NCBI RefSeq assembly: GCF_001645385.1
Contig: NZ_LVHI01000039.1
Location: 120,932-184,931, forward strand
Direction of reading: 5' to 3'
From: Rhodococcoides kyotonense
Lineage (GTDB): Bacteria > Actinomycetota > Actinomycetes > Mycobacteriales > Mycobacteriaceae
Length of the DNA: 64,000 bases
Positions 53,219-62,779 of this stretch are shown piece after piece (position 1 is the stretch's first letter; every line of letters starts with the position of its first letter). Made by a program: the position numbers and the translations under genes. The notes below the pieces were generated by a model that made no database searches, was not told where the DNA came from, and saw only the letters and a list, made by a program, of their open reading frames with translations.

Positions 53219-53848
53219 CTACCCGTGTGAGTTCTTCCGACGCTCGAACGTGGTCGGCAGATCCACCCATTCGGCGTCCGCAGGCCGGAGTGTCTTCGAG
53301 CCTGCCTTCGCTGCGGCGAGGGCAAGCACACCGGACACGGCCGACGCGTTGACGAACTCGCCCGCCAGGGCCCGCTCGACGGCTTCTTCCCACGGCACGT
53401 ACGCGAGTTCGATGTCGGCTTCCTCGTCCCTCGCTTCGGGACGGTCGACCTCGGACAGCCCTTCTGCCAAGAAGATTCGCACGCACTCGTCCGTGAAGCC
53501 GGGAGACGCCATGACGTCGACGAGCACGGACCACCGTTCGGCGGCGAGTCCCGTTTCCTCGGCGAGTTCGCGCTTGGCCGCATCGACGGGAGGTTCGTTC
53601 AGCTCGTCGAGCAGGCCTGCAGGAAGTTCCCACAGTCGACGCCCGATCGGGTGACGGTACTGCTCGATCATCGCGATCCGGCCCCGATCGTCGAGCGCGA
53701 CGATCGCGACGGCACCGTGATGTTCGACGACCTCACGCTCGGCGACGCGTCCGCCCGGCATCTGCACCTGATCCAGGCGAAGCGCCAGGATCGCGCCTTC
53801 GTAGACCGTCGTGGAGCCTGTCGTCTCGAACGCATGCCGTTCGGTCAT
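53219..53848 (-). CDS. ADP-ribose pyrophosphatase, Nudix family
   Basis: 209 residues. Nudix box around LPAGLLDELNEPPVDAAKRELAEETGL, with the REL.EE.G core that binds Mg. The preceding IAMIEQYRHPIGRRLWELPAG is the substrate-side loop of ADP-ribose hydrolases. Removes free ADP-ribose, giving AMP and ribose-5-phosphate. Ends four bases before xerD starts and overlaps the pyrG stop, same operon. Confidence 0.9.
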   Translation of the reverse strand: MTERHAFETTGSTTVYEGAILALRLDQVQMPGGRVAEREVVEHHGAVAIVALDDRGRIAMIEQYRHPIGRRLWELPAGLLDELNEPPVDAAKRELAEETGLAAERWSVLVDVMASPGFTDECVRIFLAEGLSEVDRPEARDEEADIELAYVPWEEAVERALAGEFVNASAVSGVLALAAAKAGSKTLRPADAEWVDLPTTFERRKNSHG

Positions 53849-55593
53849 CCGATGCTCTCGGCGGTAGCACCCGAAACCGGGAATTCGGAGTCCTCGGCCG
53901 CGGCGTCCTCACCGTGCACGTCGACGGGAAGTCGTTCTGCTGCTTTGTACTTCAGAGCCGCGTCGATCAGCGCCGCGAACAGCGGGTGCGGACGCGTCGG
54001 CCGGCTCTTGAGCTCCGGGTGCGCCTGCGTGCCGACAAAGAACGGGTGCTTCGACGCGGGCAGCTCGACGAACTCGACCAGATGGCCGTCGGGCGACGTG
54101 CCACTGAACACCAAGCCGCTCTTGGAGATTCGATCGCGGTAGGTGTTGTTGACCTCGAAGCGATGGCGGTGACGCTCGGAAACGTCCGTCGAACCGTACG
54201 CACCTGCGACGACCGAACCCTTGATCAGCTTCGCCGGGTACGCACCGAGACGCATCGTGCCACCGAGGTCGGCTTCACCGGCGACGGCGTCTTCCTGGTC
54301 GGCCATCGTCGAGATGACGGGGTACTCGGTATCGGGCTCGAACTCCGCCGAATTGGCGTCGGTGAGGCCGACCGACCGGGCAGCTTCGATGACCATGCAC
54401 TGCAGGCCCAGGCACAATCCGAGCAGCGGCACCTTTCGTGTGCGCGCGAACTCGATGGCTCCGAGCTTGCCCTCGATGCCACGGATTCCGAATCCACCGG
54501 GAATCAGGACCGCGTCGACGTCACCCAGTGCAGCCTGAGCGCCCGCAGGCGTCTGGCATTCGTCGGAGGGCACCCACTTGATCTCCACCTTCGACCGGTG
54601 CGCGAAACCGCCGGCACGCAGCGCCTCGGTGACCGACAGGTACGCGTCGGGCAGGTCGACGTATTTGCCGACGAGGCCGACCCGCACGGTTTCGCGAGGC
54701 TCGTGCACACGCTCGAGCAGACCGCCCCACACCGTCCAGTCGACGTCGCGGAACGGCAGACCCAGCTTGCGGACGACGTAGGCGTCGAGACCTTCCTTGT
54801 GCAGGACCTTCGGGATGTCGTAGATCGACGGCGCGTCGGGCGTCGAGATGCATCCGTCGACGTCGACGTCGCACATCAGGGCGATCTTGTTCTTCAGGCC
54901 GGGGGTGACCTCGCGGTCGCACCGCAGGATGAGCGCGTCGGGCTGGATACCGATGCTGCGCAGAGCGGCGACGGAATGCTGCGTCGGCTTGGTCTTCAAC
55001 TCACCCGACGGGGCGAGGAACGGAACGAGCGACACGTGCAGGAAGAACACGTTCTCGCGGCCGACGTCGTGGCGCACCTGGCGTGCGGCCTCGAGGAACG
55101 GCTGCGACTCGATGTCGCCGACGGTGCCACCGATCTCGGTGATGATCACGTCGGGCTGATGCCCCTGCAGATCCGGGCCGTTCATCGCGAGGATTCGGCT
55201 CTTGATCTCGTCGGTGATGTGCGGGATGACCTGGACCGTGTCGCCGAGGTACTCGCCGCGGCGTTCTTTCGCGATGACCGCCGAGTACACCTGGCCGGTG
55301 GTGACGTTCGCGAATCCGGACAGGTCGCGATCGAGGAAGCGCTCGTAATGGCCGACGTCGAGGTCGGTTTCGGCACCGTCCTCGGTGACGAACACCTCAC
55401 CGTGCTGGAACGGGTTCATGGTGCCCGGATCCACGTTGAGATAGGGATCGAGCTTCTGCATGGTGACGCGAAGTCCGCGTGCTGTCAGTAGCTGGCCGAG
55501 GCTCGACGCCGTGAGGCCCTTGCCGAGCGAGGACGCGACGCCCCCGCTGACGAAGATGTGCTTGGTGTCAGATCGCGACTGAAGGCGTGACAA
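53845..55593 (-). CDS. pyrG: CTP synthase
   Basis: 582 residues from TTG 55593, which has GGGAG 5 bases upstream; another TTG at 55611 would add six residues. Synthetase domain: KHIFVSGGVASSLGKGLTASSLG with the P-loop-like GKG, KLDPYLNVDPGTMNPFQHGEV. Glutaminase domain: LLGLCLGLQCMVIEAAR with catalytic Cys, and QAHPELKSRP with His and Glu. Makes CTP from UTP and glutamine. A rare TTG start would lower its expression unless compensated. Confidence 0.96.
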   Translation of the reverse strand: MSRLQSRSDTKHIFVSGGVASSLGKGLTASSLGQLLTARGLRVTMQKLDPYLNVDPGTMNPFQHGEVFVTEDGAETDLDVGHYERFLDRDLSGFANVTTGQVYSAVIAKERRGEYLGDTVQVIPHITDEIKSRILAMNGPDLQGHQPDVIITEIGGTVGDIESQPFLEAARQVRHDVGRENVFFLHVSLVPFLAPSGELKTKPTQHSVAALRSIGIQPDALILRCDREVTPGLKNKIALMCDVDVDGCISTPDAPSIYDIPKVLHKEGLDAYVVRKLGLPFRDVDWTVWGGLLERVHEPRETVRVGLVGKYVDLPDAYLSVTEALRAGGFAHRSKVEIKWVPSDECQTPAGAQAALGDVDAVLIPGGFGIRGIEGKLGAIEFARTRKVPLLGLCLGLQCMVIEAARSVGLTDANSAEFEPDTEYPVISTMADQEDAVAGEADLGGTMRLGAYPAKLIKGSVVAGAYGSTDVSERHRHRFEVNNTYRDRISKSGLVFSGTSPDGHLVEFVELPASKHPFFVGTQAHPELKSRPTRPHPLFAALIDAALKYKAAERLPVDVHGEDAAAEDSEFPVSGATAESIG

Positions 55594-55746
55594 TGATGCT
55601 CCCGTGACCAATCTGCAGGGCTTGCTCCTGCCAGAGAGCTGGCAAGAGAGGTATTACGTCCATAATGGGCCTGCTACCCACGGGTCTTCACGGTAACACC
55701 TGTCGGGCACATACCGCGAACGACGCGCGCGTCGGAGCGGTGCGAA

Positions 55747-56691
55747 TCACCGTGCAGGCGCTCCGACGGTGACGGCCGTCGAGTTGGCTCCCGTGCCGTA
55801 GCGGCCCGCCGCGCCGTCCAACTGCTCCTGCAACGCGAGCGTGGTCGTGATGCGGCCTGCCTCGCGATCGACGTTGTCGACTGTGCTGACACCCGAAGAG
55901 AGTGCTGCATCGGCACGAACGACGGCTACCGCGCCGTTGCCCTCCGCAGCTCCGGTCCGACCTGCGAGGACCGTCCCTGCTCCCCTGCCGTCGAGTCCGC
56001 CGGCGAAGCGGGCAACGATCGCGCCGCGATTGCCGTCGTCCGAACCGGTGTTTCCGCCGGTGACGACGACAGCGAGCTGGGCCGGCGCGACAGCGCCGTT
56101 GTCGTACGCGATGAATCCGCCGCTGCGTAGCGTTTCGAGCGCCAAGGACAGCTCCTCGGGCGACGATTGCGGTTCCGCCGTCTGTGCGTTCAGGAGCAGC
56201 ACCGAACCGAGCAGGTCACCTGCCATGCTCCCCTGATCGACGGCCCCGGTCCGCAGCTGCGTTCCGGCGGGCACGACATTGGTGAGTCTGGTGCGCAGGT
56301 CGTCGCCGCTCGCAGCGGATACGAACGAATCCGTCAGCGACACACGCCCGGTGATCGCTGCACCCGCTGCCTCGATGGAGCGGGTGACTCCGTCGACGTC
56401 GCCTGGATCGGCGTCCGGCGTCGTGATGACGACGACGCTCCTCTGCGCCAACGCATCCCGAACCACACGCCCCGACACCGCGGCATCGAACCCGTCCGCA
56501 GAGTTGAGTTGTTCGCCGAGTTGGTTGTTGGTGCTCTGCAGCGAGTCGACCTGATCTTCGAGCCCCGTCTTGTCGTCCCGTAGACCCGAGACGAGCCCGC
56601 TGGACAGCAGGCCGGAGCCGAGTACCACTCCGATCGCGAGAGCGATGAAGATCGCCGCGATCGAAATGGCATGTTGACGCATCGAAATCAC
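55747..56691 (-). CDS. mctB: Copper transporter MctB-like (outer-membrane/mycomembrane channel)
   Basis: 314 residues from GTG 56691, overlapping the upstream gene stop as GTGA. One N-terminal membrane helix (about 8-30, AISIAAIFIALAIGVVLGSGLL), a coiled-coil stretch (35-62) and a beta-rich domain. Homologous position and layout to Rv1698 (MctB), which keeps copper low and lies in the outer membrane. Lies downstream of the steA-like gene and 153 bases before pyrG. Confidence 0.85.
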   Translation of the reverse strand: MISMRQHAISIAAIFIALAIGVVLGSGLLSSGLVSGLRDDKTGLEDQVDSLQSTNNQLGEQLNSADGFDAAVSGRVVRDALAQRSVVVITTPDADPGDVDGVTRSIEAAGAAITGRVSLTDSFVSAASGDDLRTRLTNVVPAGTQLRTGAVDQGSMAGDLLGSVLLLNAQTAEPQSSPEELSLALETLRSGGFIAYDNGAVAPAQLAVVVTGGNTGSDDGNRGAIVARFAGGLDGRGAGTVLAGRTGAAEGNGAVAVVRADAALSSGVSTVDNVDREAGRITTTLALQEQLDGAAGRYGTGANSTAVTVGAPAR

Positions 56692-57872
56692 GCGAGCAGC
56701 CCCTGAACCCAGAGGGCGAAGCTGTTCCACAGGTCGACTGCCCAGTCGAGAACCTCGGTGCCCATGTTCGACACCATCAGCGCGACGATGATCGCGACGA
56801 GCGCTGCGAGAACGACCAGAGCGACGGCGCCCCCGGACACGCGGCTGCGATACAGCGTCGCAACGGCTTTCGCGTCGACCAGTTTGGCGCCGACCTTGAG
56901 ACGCGTCATGAACGCAGCCGGATTGGTGTTGCGTCGACCTCGATCGAAGAACTCGTCGAGGCTCGCCGGGCTGCCGACGGTGACGATCAATGACGCGCCG
57001 TGGTGGTCGGCCAGCAGCAGCGCCAGATCGGCGGGAGCACCGGTTGCCGGGAACGTCATCGCCCCGATACCGAGATCCTGAATGCGCTCGAGACCGTTCG
57101 CGTGGCCGTCGGAATCCGCGGGAAGTACGACTTCGGCGCCGCACTTGAGCGTTTGCGCCGTGATCTCTTCCGGGTCGCCGACGATGAGGTCGGGCCGGTA
57201 CCCCGCCTTCATTGCCGTGTCGGCGCCTGCACCGACACCGATGATGATCGGGGCGTACTCCTTGATGAACGGCTTCAAGGCTTTCAGGTCTTCTGCGTGG
57301 CCCGGTCCGTCGGCGATGACGACGACGTGACGATCCTGCAGCACGATGTCGATGTCGGGAACGCCCACACCGTCGATGAGCAGCGGGCTCTCGGTTCGGA
57401 TGAACTCGATCGTGTTGCCCGAGAACGCTTCCAGGTGATCGACCAGACCGGTCTTGGCCTCGATCATCCGGTCCGAGATCTCGGCTTCGCTCTGTTCCTC
57501 GCCTTTCGCGAGCCTGCGATCGCCGGTGTAGATGCCGCCCTCGTTCAGGCGAATCTTCGTGCCGTCCTTGATCTTCTTGAAGACCTCGGCGCCCGCCGAA
57601 TCGATCAGCGTGATCCCGTTGGCGACGATCACCTCCGGTCCGAGATTCGGGTATCGACCCGAGATCGACGGCGACGCGTTGACGACCGCGAGGACGCCCG
57701 CTGCGACGAGTGCATCGGCGGTCAGCCGGTCGAGGTCCAACTCGTCGAGCACGACGATGTCCCCGGGGCCTACCCGTTTCAGCAGTTTGGCGGTGTTGCG
57801 ATCCACCCGGGCGATACCACTGATTCCGGGTAGCGAATCCTGACTTCGTGATAACAGAGCGGGCATCTTCAT
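56688..57872 (-). CDS. SteA-like protein (Rv1697 family), thiamine-pyrophosphokinase-like fold
   Basis: 394 residues. N-terminal part starts MKMPALLSRSQDSLPGISG, matching SteA/Rv1697. The middle has ADGPGHAEDLKALKPFIKEYAPIIIGVGAGADTAMKAGYRPDLIVGDPEE, similar to thiamine pyrophosphokinase-like cofactor folds. A C-terminal membrane helix (about 350-375) is present. In Corynebacterium SteA with SteB/mctB-like partner affects daughter-cell separation. ATG 57872 was chosen from homology; ATG 57881 has a closer GGGGT site and remains possible. Confidence 0.87.
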   Translation of the reverse strand: MKMPALLSRSQDSLPGISGIARVDRNTAKLLKRVGPGDIVVLDELDLDRLTADALVAAGVLAVVNASPSISGRYPNLGPEVIVANGITLIDSAGAEVFKKIKDGTKIRLNEGGIYTGDRRLAKGEEQSEAEISDRMIEAKTGLVDHLEAFSGNTIEFIRTESPLLIDGVGVPDIDIVLQDRHVVVIADGPGHAEDLKALKPFIKEYAPIIIGVGAGADTAMKAGYRPDLIVGDPEEITAQTLKCGAEVVLPADSDGHANGLERIQDLGIGAMTFPATGAPADLALLLADHHGASLIVTVGSPASLDEFFDRGRRNTNPAAFMTRLKVGAKLVDAKAVATLYRSRVSGGAVALVVLAALVAIIVALMVSNMGTEVLDWAVDLWNSFALWVQGLLA

Positions 57873-57961
57873 GGCACCCATGATGACCCCGACGTCACGC
57901 ACCACGGCGGAGGCGCGCCGAAACAGTTACCACACTGGTCACACGAGTACCAAGCCGTGGA

Positions 57962-59722
57962 TCAGTTCTCTCGGTCCGCTCTGGCCGTCGCCAACAGCTC
58001 CTCCGCGTGTGCGCGTCCGGTCTCGGTGTCGTCCAGTCCTGCCAGCATGCGAGCCAGTTCGACGACGCGTTCCGACGACGACAACGACTTCACACCGCTG
58101 TTCGCAGCACCTTTCTTGGCATCTGCTTTGTTCACGACGAGATGTGTGTCCGCGAACGCCGCCACCTGCGGAAGGTGGGTGACGACGATGACCTGATGCG
58201 TCCGCGCGAGTCTGGCCAGACGACGGCCCACCTCGACGGCAGCCCGGCCACCGACTCCGGCATCGACCTCGTCGAAGACCATCGTTGCGCCCTTGTCCGA
58301 GCCCGCGAGCACCACTTCGAGGGCGAGCATCACGCGCGACAGCTCACCGCCGGACGCACTCTTGCTGATCGGCAGAGCCTGAGCACCGTCGTGCGCGGAC
58401 AGTTTGAACTCGACCTCGTCGACGCCACTCTGTCCGGCATGAAGCTCGGAGCCGTCGACGGTCAGGGGCGCGCTGTCGTTCGGTCCCGCCGGCATCGTGC
58501 GGAGATCGAGTTGCAGTTTGGCCTTGCCCATCGCGAGCCCGGCGAGTTCCGTACTGACGGCCTTGGCCAGTTTGGCGGCAGCCTTCGCGCGGGCCGCGCT
58601 GAGTTTGCTTGCTGCAGCGGCGACTTCGGCTGCAGTCTCGTCGACGCGAGCGGACAGTTCGGCCAGCGCGTCCGCGGACACGTCGATCTTTCCGAGGCGT
58701 TCGCGTGCGTCGTCGGCCCATGCGATGACGCCGTCGACGTCCGCGGCGTACTTCCGCGTCAAGCCCTTCAACTCGGCCTGACGGTTCAGCAGCGTCTCGA
58801 GTGCGCTGGGATCCGACGGCAGGTCCGCCAAATACGAGGTGATGTCGGCTCCGACGTCGGTGACGACGGCCAACGCCTCGTTGAGCCGCGGCACGAGCTC
58901 CGTGAGCACAGCGTCGTCGGCGGATTCCAGCCTGCTACGTGCTTCCCCGAGCAGGTGGAGGACGGACAACCCTTCGCCCGCGTCGTCTCCGGACAGTGCC
59001 GCACTGGCGTATTCGGCGGATTCGCGCAGCGAGTCGAGGTCGCCGAGGCGTCGGACATCGTTTGCGACGGTGACGTCCTCGCCGGGTTCGGGTGCGACAG
59101 CGTCGATCTCCTGCAGTCCGAACTGAAGGCGATCGGCCTCCTGCGCCAGTTCGCGGCTGCGTTCGGTGCGGTCGAGGAGTTCCGTGCGAGCAGCGAGCCA
59201 TGCGGAACGAGCGGAACGGTACTTCTTCAGCGGGGCCGAGACCGCGTCACCGGCGAAACGGTCCAACGCGCCCAGCTGACGATCCGGTCGGAGTAATCGC
59301 AGCTGATCGTTCTGGCCGTGGACGGTGAGCAGGGAGTCGGTGAAACCCGACAGCACGGACGCGGGCACACTGCGACCGCCGAGATGAGCGCGGGAGCGAC
59401 CGTCGGCATTGACCGTGCGCAACGCGATGATGGAATCGTCCTCGTCTCGTTGCGCGCCTGCCGATTCGAGCACCTGCTCGACCTCGTCGACCACCTGCGC
59501 CGACGCCGTCTCGGTACTGAACCGGCCCTCGACGACTGCACGATCGGCACCGAGCCGTACTCGACCTGCGTCGGCACGCGCGCCGGACAACAGATGGAGA
59601 CTGGTGACGACCATCGTCTTACCCGCACCGGTCTCACCGGTCAGAACCGTCAGACCTTCGTGGAACTGGGCACTAGCCGAAGAAATGACACCGAGGCTGT
59701 CGATTCGAATCTCTTCGAGCAT
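57962..59722 (-). CDS. recN: DNA repair protein RecN
   Basis: 586 residues. SMC-like: Walker A GETGAGKTMVV at residues 28-38, long coiled-coil centre with Ala/Glu/Arg-rich arms, then signature-like SKSASGGELSRVMLAL and Walker B MVFDEVDAGVGGRAA. Acts early in double-strand break repair by recombination. ATG at 59722 with GCGAGG upstream; further upstream in-frame residues are the nadK antisense-free tail and were excluded. Runs after nadK with a two-base gap. Confidence 0.95.
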   Translation of the reverse strand: MLEEIRIDSLGVISSASAQFHEGLTVLTGETGAGKTMVVTSLHLLSGARADAGRVRLGADRAVVEGRFSTETASAQVVDEVEQVLESAGAQRDEDDSIIALRTVNADGRSRAHLGGRSVPASVLSGFTDSLLTVHGQNDQLRLLRPDRQLGALDRFAGDAVSAPLKKYRSARSAWLAARTELLDRTERSRELAQEADRLQFGLQEIDAVAPEPGEDVTVANDVRRLGDLDSLRESAEYASAALSGDDAGEGLSVLHLLGEARSRLESADDAVLTELVPRLNEALAVVTDVGADITSYLADLPSDPSALETLLNRQAELKGLTRKYAADVDGVIAWADDARERLGKIDVSADALAELSARVDETAAEVAAAASKLSAARAKAAAKLAKAVSTELAGLAMGKAKLQLDLRTMPAGPNDSAPLTVDGSELHAGQSGVDEVEFKLSAHDGAQALPISKSASGGELSRVMLALEVVLAGSDKGATMVFDEVDAGVGGRAAVEVGRRLARLARTHQVIVVTHLPQVAAFADTHLVVNKADAKKGAANSGVKSLSSSERVVELARMLAGLDDTETGRAHAEELLATARADREN

Positions 59723-59724
59723 GG

Positions 59725-60654
59725 TTACCTCGCTCTCCCCCGCCATCCAGTGATTGGCAATGCGAACTTCGTGACCATTCGATCGGCGAACGGCGCCGAG
59801 TCCAGGCGCACCCACTTGATGGGCGACGCGCCCCGCACGACTTCCACGCGCCCGCCCGCAGGCAGTTGCAGTGTTCGACGACCGTCGCAGAACACGACCC
59901 CGTCATGGCTTCCGGCGACGGTCTCGACGGCGATGATCGACTCGGGGCTCGTGACCAGCGGCCGGGCGAACAAAGCGTGCGCGTTGCTCGGTATCACCAG
60001 AATTGCTTCGAGTTCCGGCCACACCACAGGTCCGCCGGCGGAGAACGCATAGGCGGTCGATCCGGTCGGCGTCGAGATCAGAACCCCGTCGCATCCGAAC
60101 GCGGACACCGGACGATCGTCGACTTCCAGGACGACCTCGAGAACGCCCAGGCGCGAACCGTTCTCGACACTGGCCTCGTTCAGAGCCCAACCACGGTCCA
60201 CGACGCGTTCACCCGCCCGAACCACGATGTCGAGCGTCATCCGATCCTCGACGCGATAGTCACCGGTGACGACGCGAGCCAACGCATCCTCGAGATGGTC
60301 GGCCTCGGCTTCGGCCAGGAAACCGATGCGCCCGAGGTTGATTCCCAGCACCGGAATGTCCGCGGTCTTCGCCAGTTCGGCGGCGCGGAGGAACGTTCCG
60401 TCGCCGCCGAGCACGAGAACCAGTTCGCAGCCGACGGCGGCATCGGGTCCGAATTCGACCACGCGGAGTTCGAGTTCGGATTCCAGGGAGTCGTCGCCCT
60501 TGTCACGGCCCGACGGCTCGATACGACTGGAATCGACCTCGTCGACGAGCACACGAAGCCGAATGTTGGCCTGCGACAATACTTTTCCGACCCGACGGAC
60601 GGTATCGGCGATGTCGGGACGGCCGGGATGCGCGACGAGCAGAATCTCTCGCAC
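59725..60654 (-). CDS. nadK: NAD kinase
   Basis: 309 residues from GTG 60654, which has GAGGGAGGG upstream; GTG 60681 (overlapping the tlyA stop) is an alternative. Motif GGDGTFLRAAE, then GCDGVLISTPTGSTAYAFSAGGP, both diagnostic of NAD kinases. Phosphorylates NAD to NADP. Follows tlyA and precedes recN as in M. tuberculosis. Confidence 0.95.
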   Translation of the reverse strand: MREILLVAHPGRPDIADTVRRVGKVLSQANIRLRVLVDEVDSSRIEPSGRDKGDDSLESELELRVVEFGPDAAVGCELVLVLGGDGTFLRAAELAKTADIPVLGINLGRIGFLAEAEADHLEDALARVVTGDYRVEDRMTLDIVVRAGERVVDRGWALNEASVENGSRLGVLEVVLEVDDRPVSAFGCDGVLISTPTGSTAYAFSAGGPVVWPELEAILVIPSNAHALFARPLVTSPESIIAVETVAGSHDGVVFCDGRRTLQLPAGGRVEVVRGASPIKWVRLDSAPFADRMVTKFALPITGWRGRAR

Positions 60655-60677
60655 GGTGCTTGTCCCTCCCTCGGTTG

Positions 60678-61505
60678 TCACTGTGGGCCCTCCTCGACGG
60701 CACGCTGGACAAGGGCAACGATGTCGCGCTCCATGTCGTCCGCTTGCTCGACAGTCTGCGATCGTAGCCACAGAAAGTACTCGACGTTGCCCGAGGGACC
60801 AGGAAGCGGACTTGCCGTCACGTCCCGGAGTGCCAGACCCAGATCACGTGCGGTGTTCGCGACGTCGATCACCGACTCCGCACGCAACGCCGGGTCGCGG
60901 ACGACACCGCCCGAGCCGACGCGATCCTTGCCGACCTCGAACTGCGGCTTCACCATCAGCGCCAGATCGGCCCCGGGAACCACGCACGCGACGAACGCTG
61001 GTAGCACCAGCTTCAACGAGATGAACGACAGATCGGCGACGACGACCTCGACCCGTCCCCCGATGGTGTCGGCGTCGATCGACCGCACGTTGGTGCGATC
61101 GACGACCGTCACACGGTCGTCGGACTGCAGCCGCCACACCAATTGCCCGTATCCGACGTCGACCGCGACAACCTCGGCAGCATCCTTGCTCAACAGAACG
61201 TCGGTGAACCCGCCGGTGGACGCACCCGCGTCGAGGCAGCGTTTGCCCGCAACCGAGAACCCGTTCTGCTCGAACACCTCGAGCGCGCCGAGGAGTTTGT
61301 AAGCACCGCGCGAGGCCCAGTTGACTTCGTTGTCCTCGGCGGACACCACGAGCGGAGTACCTGCCTCGACGGCAGTCGCCGGCTTCGTGGCCACCGTGCC
61401 TGCGATCTTGACTCGGCCTGCGTCGATCAGCTCTACGGCGTGTTCGCGTGACCGAGCCATCCCTCGACGCACGAGTTCGGCGTCGACGCGTGCGCGTCGG
61501 GCCAC
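60678..61505 (-). CDS. tlyA: rRNA 2'-O-methyltransferase TlyA
   Basis: 275 residues. S4 RNA-binding domain at the N-terminus (VDAELVRRGMARSREHAVELI) and a Rossmann methyltransferase domain with CLDAGASTGGFTDVLL as SAM site. Methylates 16S and 23S rRNA riboses; loss gives capreomycin resistance in mycobacteria. GTG 61505, one base after the stop of the small upstream gene. Confidence 0.94.
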   Translation of the reverse strand: MARRARVDAELVRRGMARSREHAVELIDAGRVKIAGTVATKPATAVEAGTPLVVSAEDNEVNWASRGAYKLLGALEVFEQNGFSVAGKRCLDAGASTGGFTDVLLSKDAAEVVAVDVGYGQLVWRLQSDDRVTVVDRTNVRSIDADTIGGRVEVVVADLSFISLKLVLPAFVACVVPGADLALMVKPQFEVGKDRVGSGGVVRDPALRAESVIDVANTARDLGLALRDVTASPLPGPSGNVEYFLWLRSQTVEQADDMERDIVALVQRAVEEGPQ

Positions 61506-61506
61506 G

Positions 61507-61722
61507 TCAGCTCTTGTCCACGGACGACAGCGCCTGCACGAGCACGTCGTGCGCGCGTTCGAGGATCTGCGCCTGAACCTTCAGATCCATCGGAGGTGCG
61601 TCACGATCCGGAAGCCGGTCCAGTAGCTGGTCGACCTCGGCTGCGACGGCACCGGGTTCGACCACGGGCGTGCTGGCATCGTGCGGACGATGCTGACCTG
61701 GGAGTGGAATGGACGTGCTCAT
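61507..61722 (-). CDS. Small conserved protein of unknown function (Rv1693-type)
   Basis: 71 residues. Polar N-terminus, then a helical region DLKVQAQILERAHDVLVQALSS. Short genes at this exact place, between the HAD phosphatase and tlyA, occur in mycobacteria (Rv1693). The one-base gap to tlyA suggests coupled translation. ATG 61722 is preferred over TTG 61731. No function is known. Confidence 0.75.
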   Translation of the reverse strand: MSTSIPLPGQHRPHDASTPVVEPGAVAAEVDQLLDRLPDRDAPPMDLKVQAQILERAHDVLVQALSSVDKS

Positions 61723-61789
61723 CGCCCACAACGCTATCCGATCGGGCCGACAGATGTTCCAGCGCAGTACCGCGACGCGGGACGACGTG

Positions 61790-62779
61790 TCACACCTCGA
61801 GTAGGGCGCGGAGCTCGTCCAGTCCGGAGCCGACGACCTCGACCCTGTCCCAGTCCGTTGCCGACCATCCGACGGACGCGGCAGTGAGCAATCCGTCCAG
61901 GGTGTTCACCGCAGTGGTTCCGTCGTGCGAGACCGTCAGGACTCCGGCGCCGACGGATGCCGACCATCCCGGTTTCACGCCCACGGACGACACTTCGGCA
62001 GGCTGGTTCAGCACGTCCAGGTCGAAGCCGATATGGGTGGGCCGCTCCGATTCGCCCGCGCGAAGTGCGTCGACCGCGCTGCTGACGCCGGTGAGCACCA
62101 GTAGGGACGGGATCCCGGTCGCATGGGCGCCCGCGATGTCGGTATCGAGGCGGTCACCGACGACCAGGGGCGACGACGCCGAACTCAGGCGGATCGCGTC
62201 GCGCATGATGGGCGACGCCGGCTTGCCTGCGACCTCCGGTTCGGCACCCGTAGCGGTCCGCACGACCGCCACCATCGATCCGTTCCCGGGTGCGAATCCC
62301 CGTTCGGTGGGGAGCGTCGCATCCATGTTCGTCGCTACCCACAGGGCGCCGGACTGAATGGCGAACACCGCCTCGGCCAACGCCTTCCAGCCGGTGTCGA
62401 CGTTGTGACCCTGAACGACGGCTACAGGCGACTGATCGGCCGACCGCACCGGCGTCAGACCGACGGTGGAGATCTCGTCGGCCAGTGCCTCGGTACCGAC
62501 CACCATGACGGCATCTCCGGGAGTCAGCTTCTCGGCCAACATCCGCGCCGCGACCTGGGCACTGGTGACGACGAAATCCTCGGACGTGTCGAATCCGAGC
62601 GCGCGAAGGTGCTCGGCCACGTGCTTCGGTGAGCGACTTGCGTTGTTGGTGACGAAGTAGCGCTTCTCGGTTCCACCGCGCAACGCGTCGGCGGCTCCGA
62701 CGACAGGCTTGTCGCCCTGATAGACGGTCCCGTCCAGGTCGAGAAGTAGGACGTCGTGCGCCGATCGCAGAGTCGTCAC
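61790..62779 (-). CDS. HAD-superfamily phosphatase (glycerol-3-phosphate phosphatase type)
   Basis: 329 residues. Motif I LLDLDGTVYQG, motif II FVTNNASRSP, Lys in VAGKPASPIM and motif IV VGDRLDTDIAGA, with a large C2-type cap between motifs II and III, as in the NagD/PGP branch. In M. tuberculosis the syntenic gene Rv1692 is a glycerol-3-phosphate phosphatase in lipid recycling. The C-terminal about 75 residues form an extra domain not seen in NagD. GTG 62779 overlaps the upstream TPR gene by 4 bases. Confidence 0.9.
   Translation of the reverse strand: MTTLRSAHDVLLLDLDGTVYQGDKPVVGAADALRGGTEKRYFVTNNASRSPKHVAEHLRALGFDTSEDFVVTSAQVAARMLAEKLTPGDAVMVVGTEALADEISTVGLTPVRSADQSPVAVVQGHNVDTGWKALAEAVFAIQSGALWVATNMDATLPTERGFAPGNGSMVAVVRTATGAEPEVAGKPASPIMRDAIRLSSASSPLVVGDRLDTDIAGAHATGIPSLLVLTGVSSAVDALRAGESERPTHIGFDLDVLNQPAEVSSVGVKPGWSASVGAGVLTVSHDGTTAVNTLDGLLTAASVGWSATDWDRVEVVGSGLDELRALLEV

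Noticed and set aside
53914..55491. 525-residue open frame on the + strand, antisense to pyrG
   Set aside because: Fully opposite the CTP synthase gene, no motif, very Arg/Asp/Val-rich; a GC artefact.
58007..59296. 429-residue open frame antisense to recN
   Set aside because: No motif or ribosome-binding site; mirrors the recN codon pattern.
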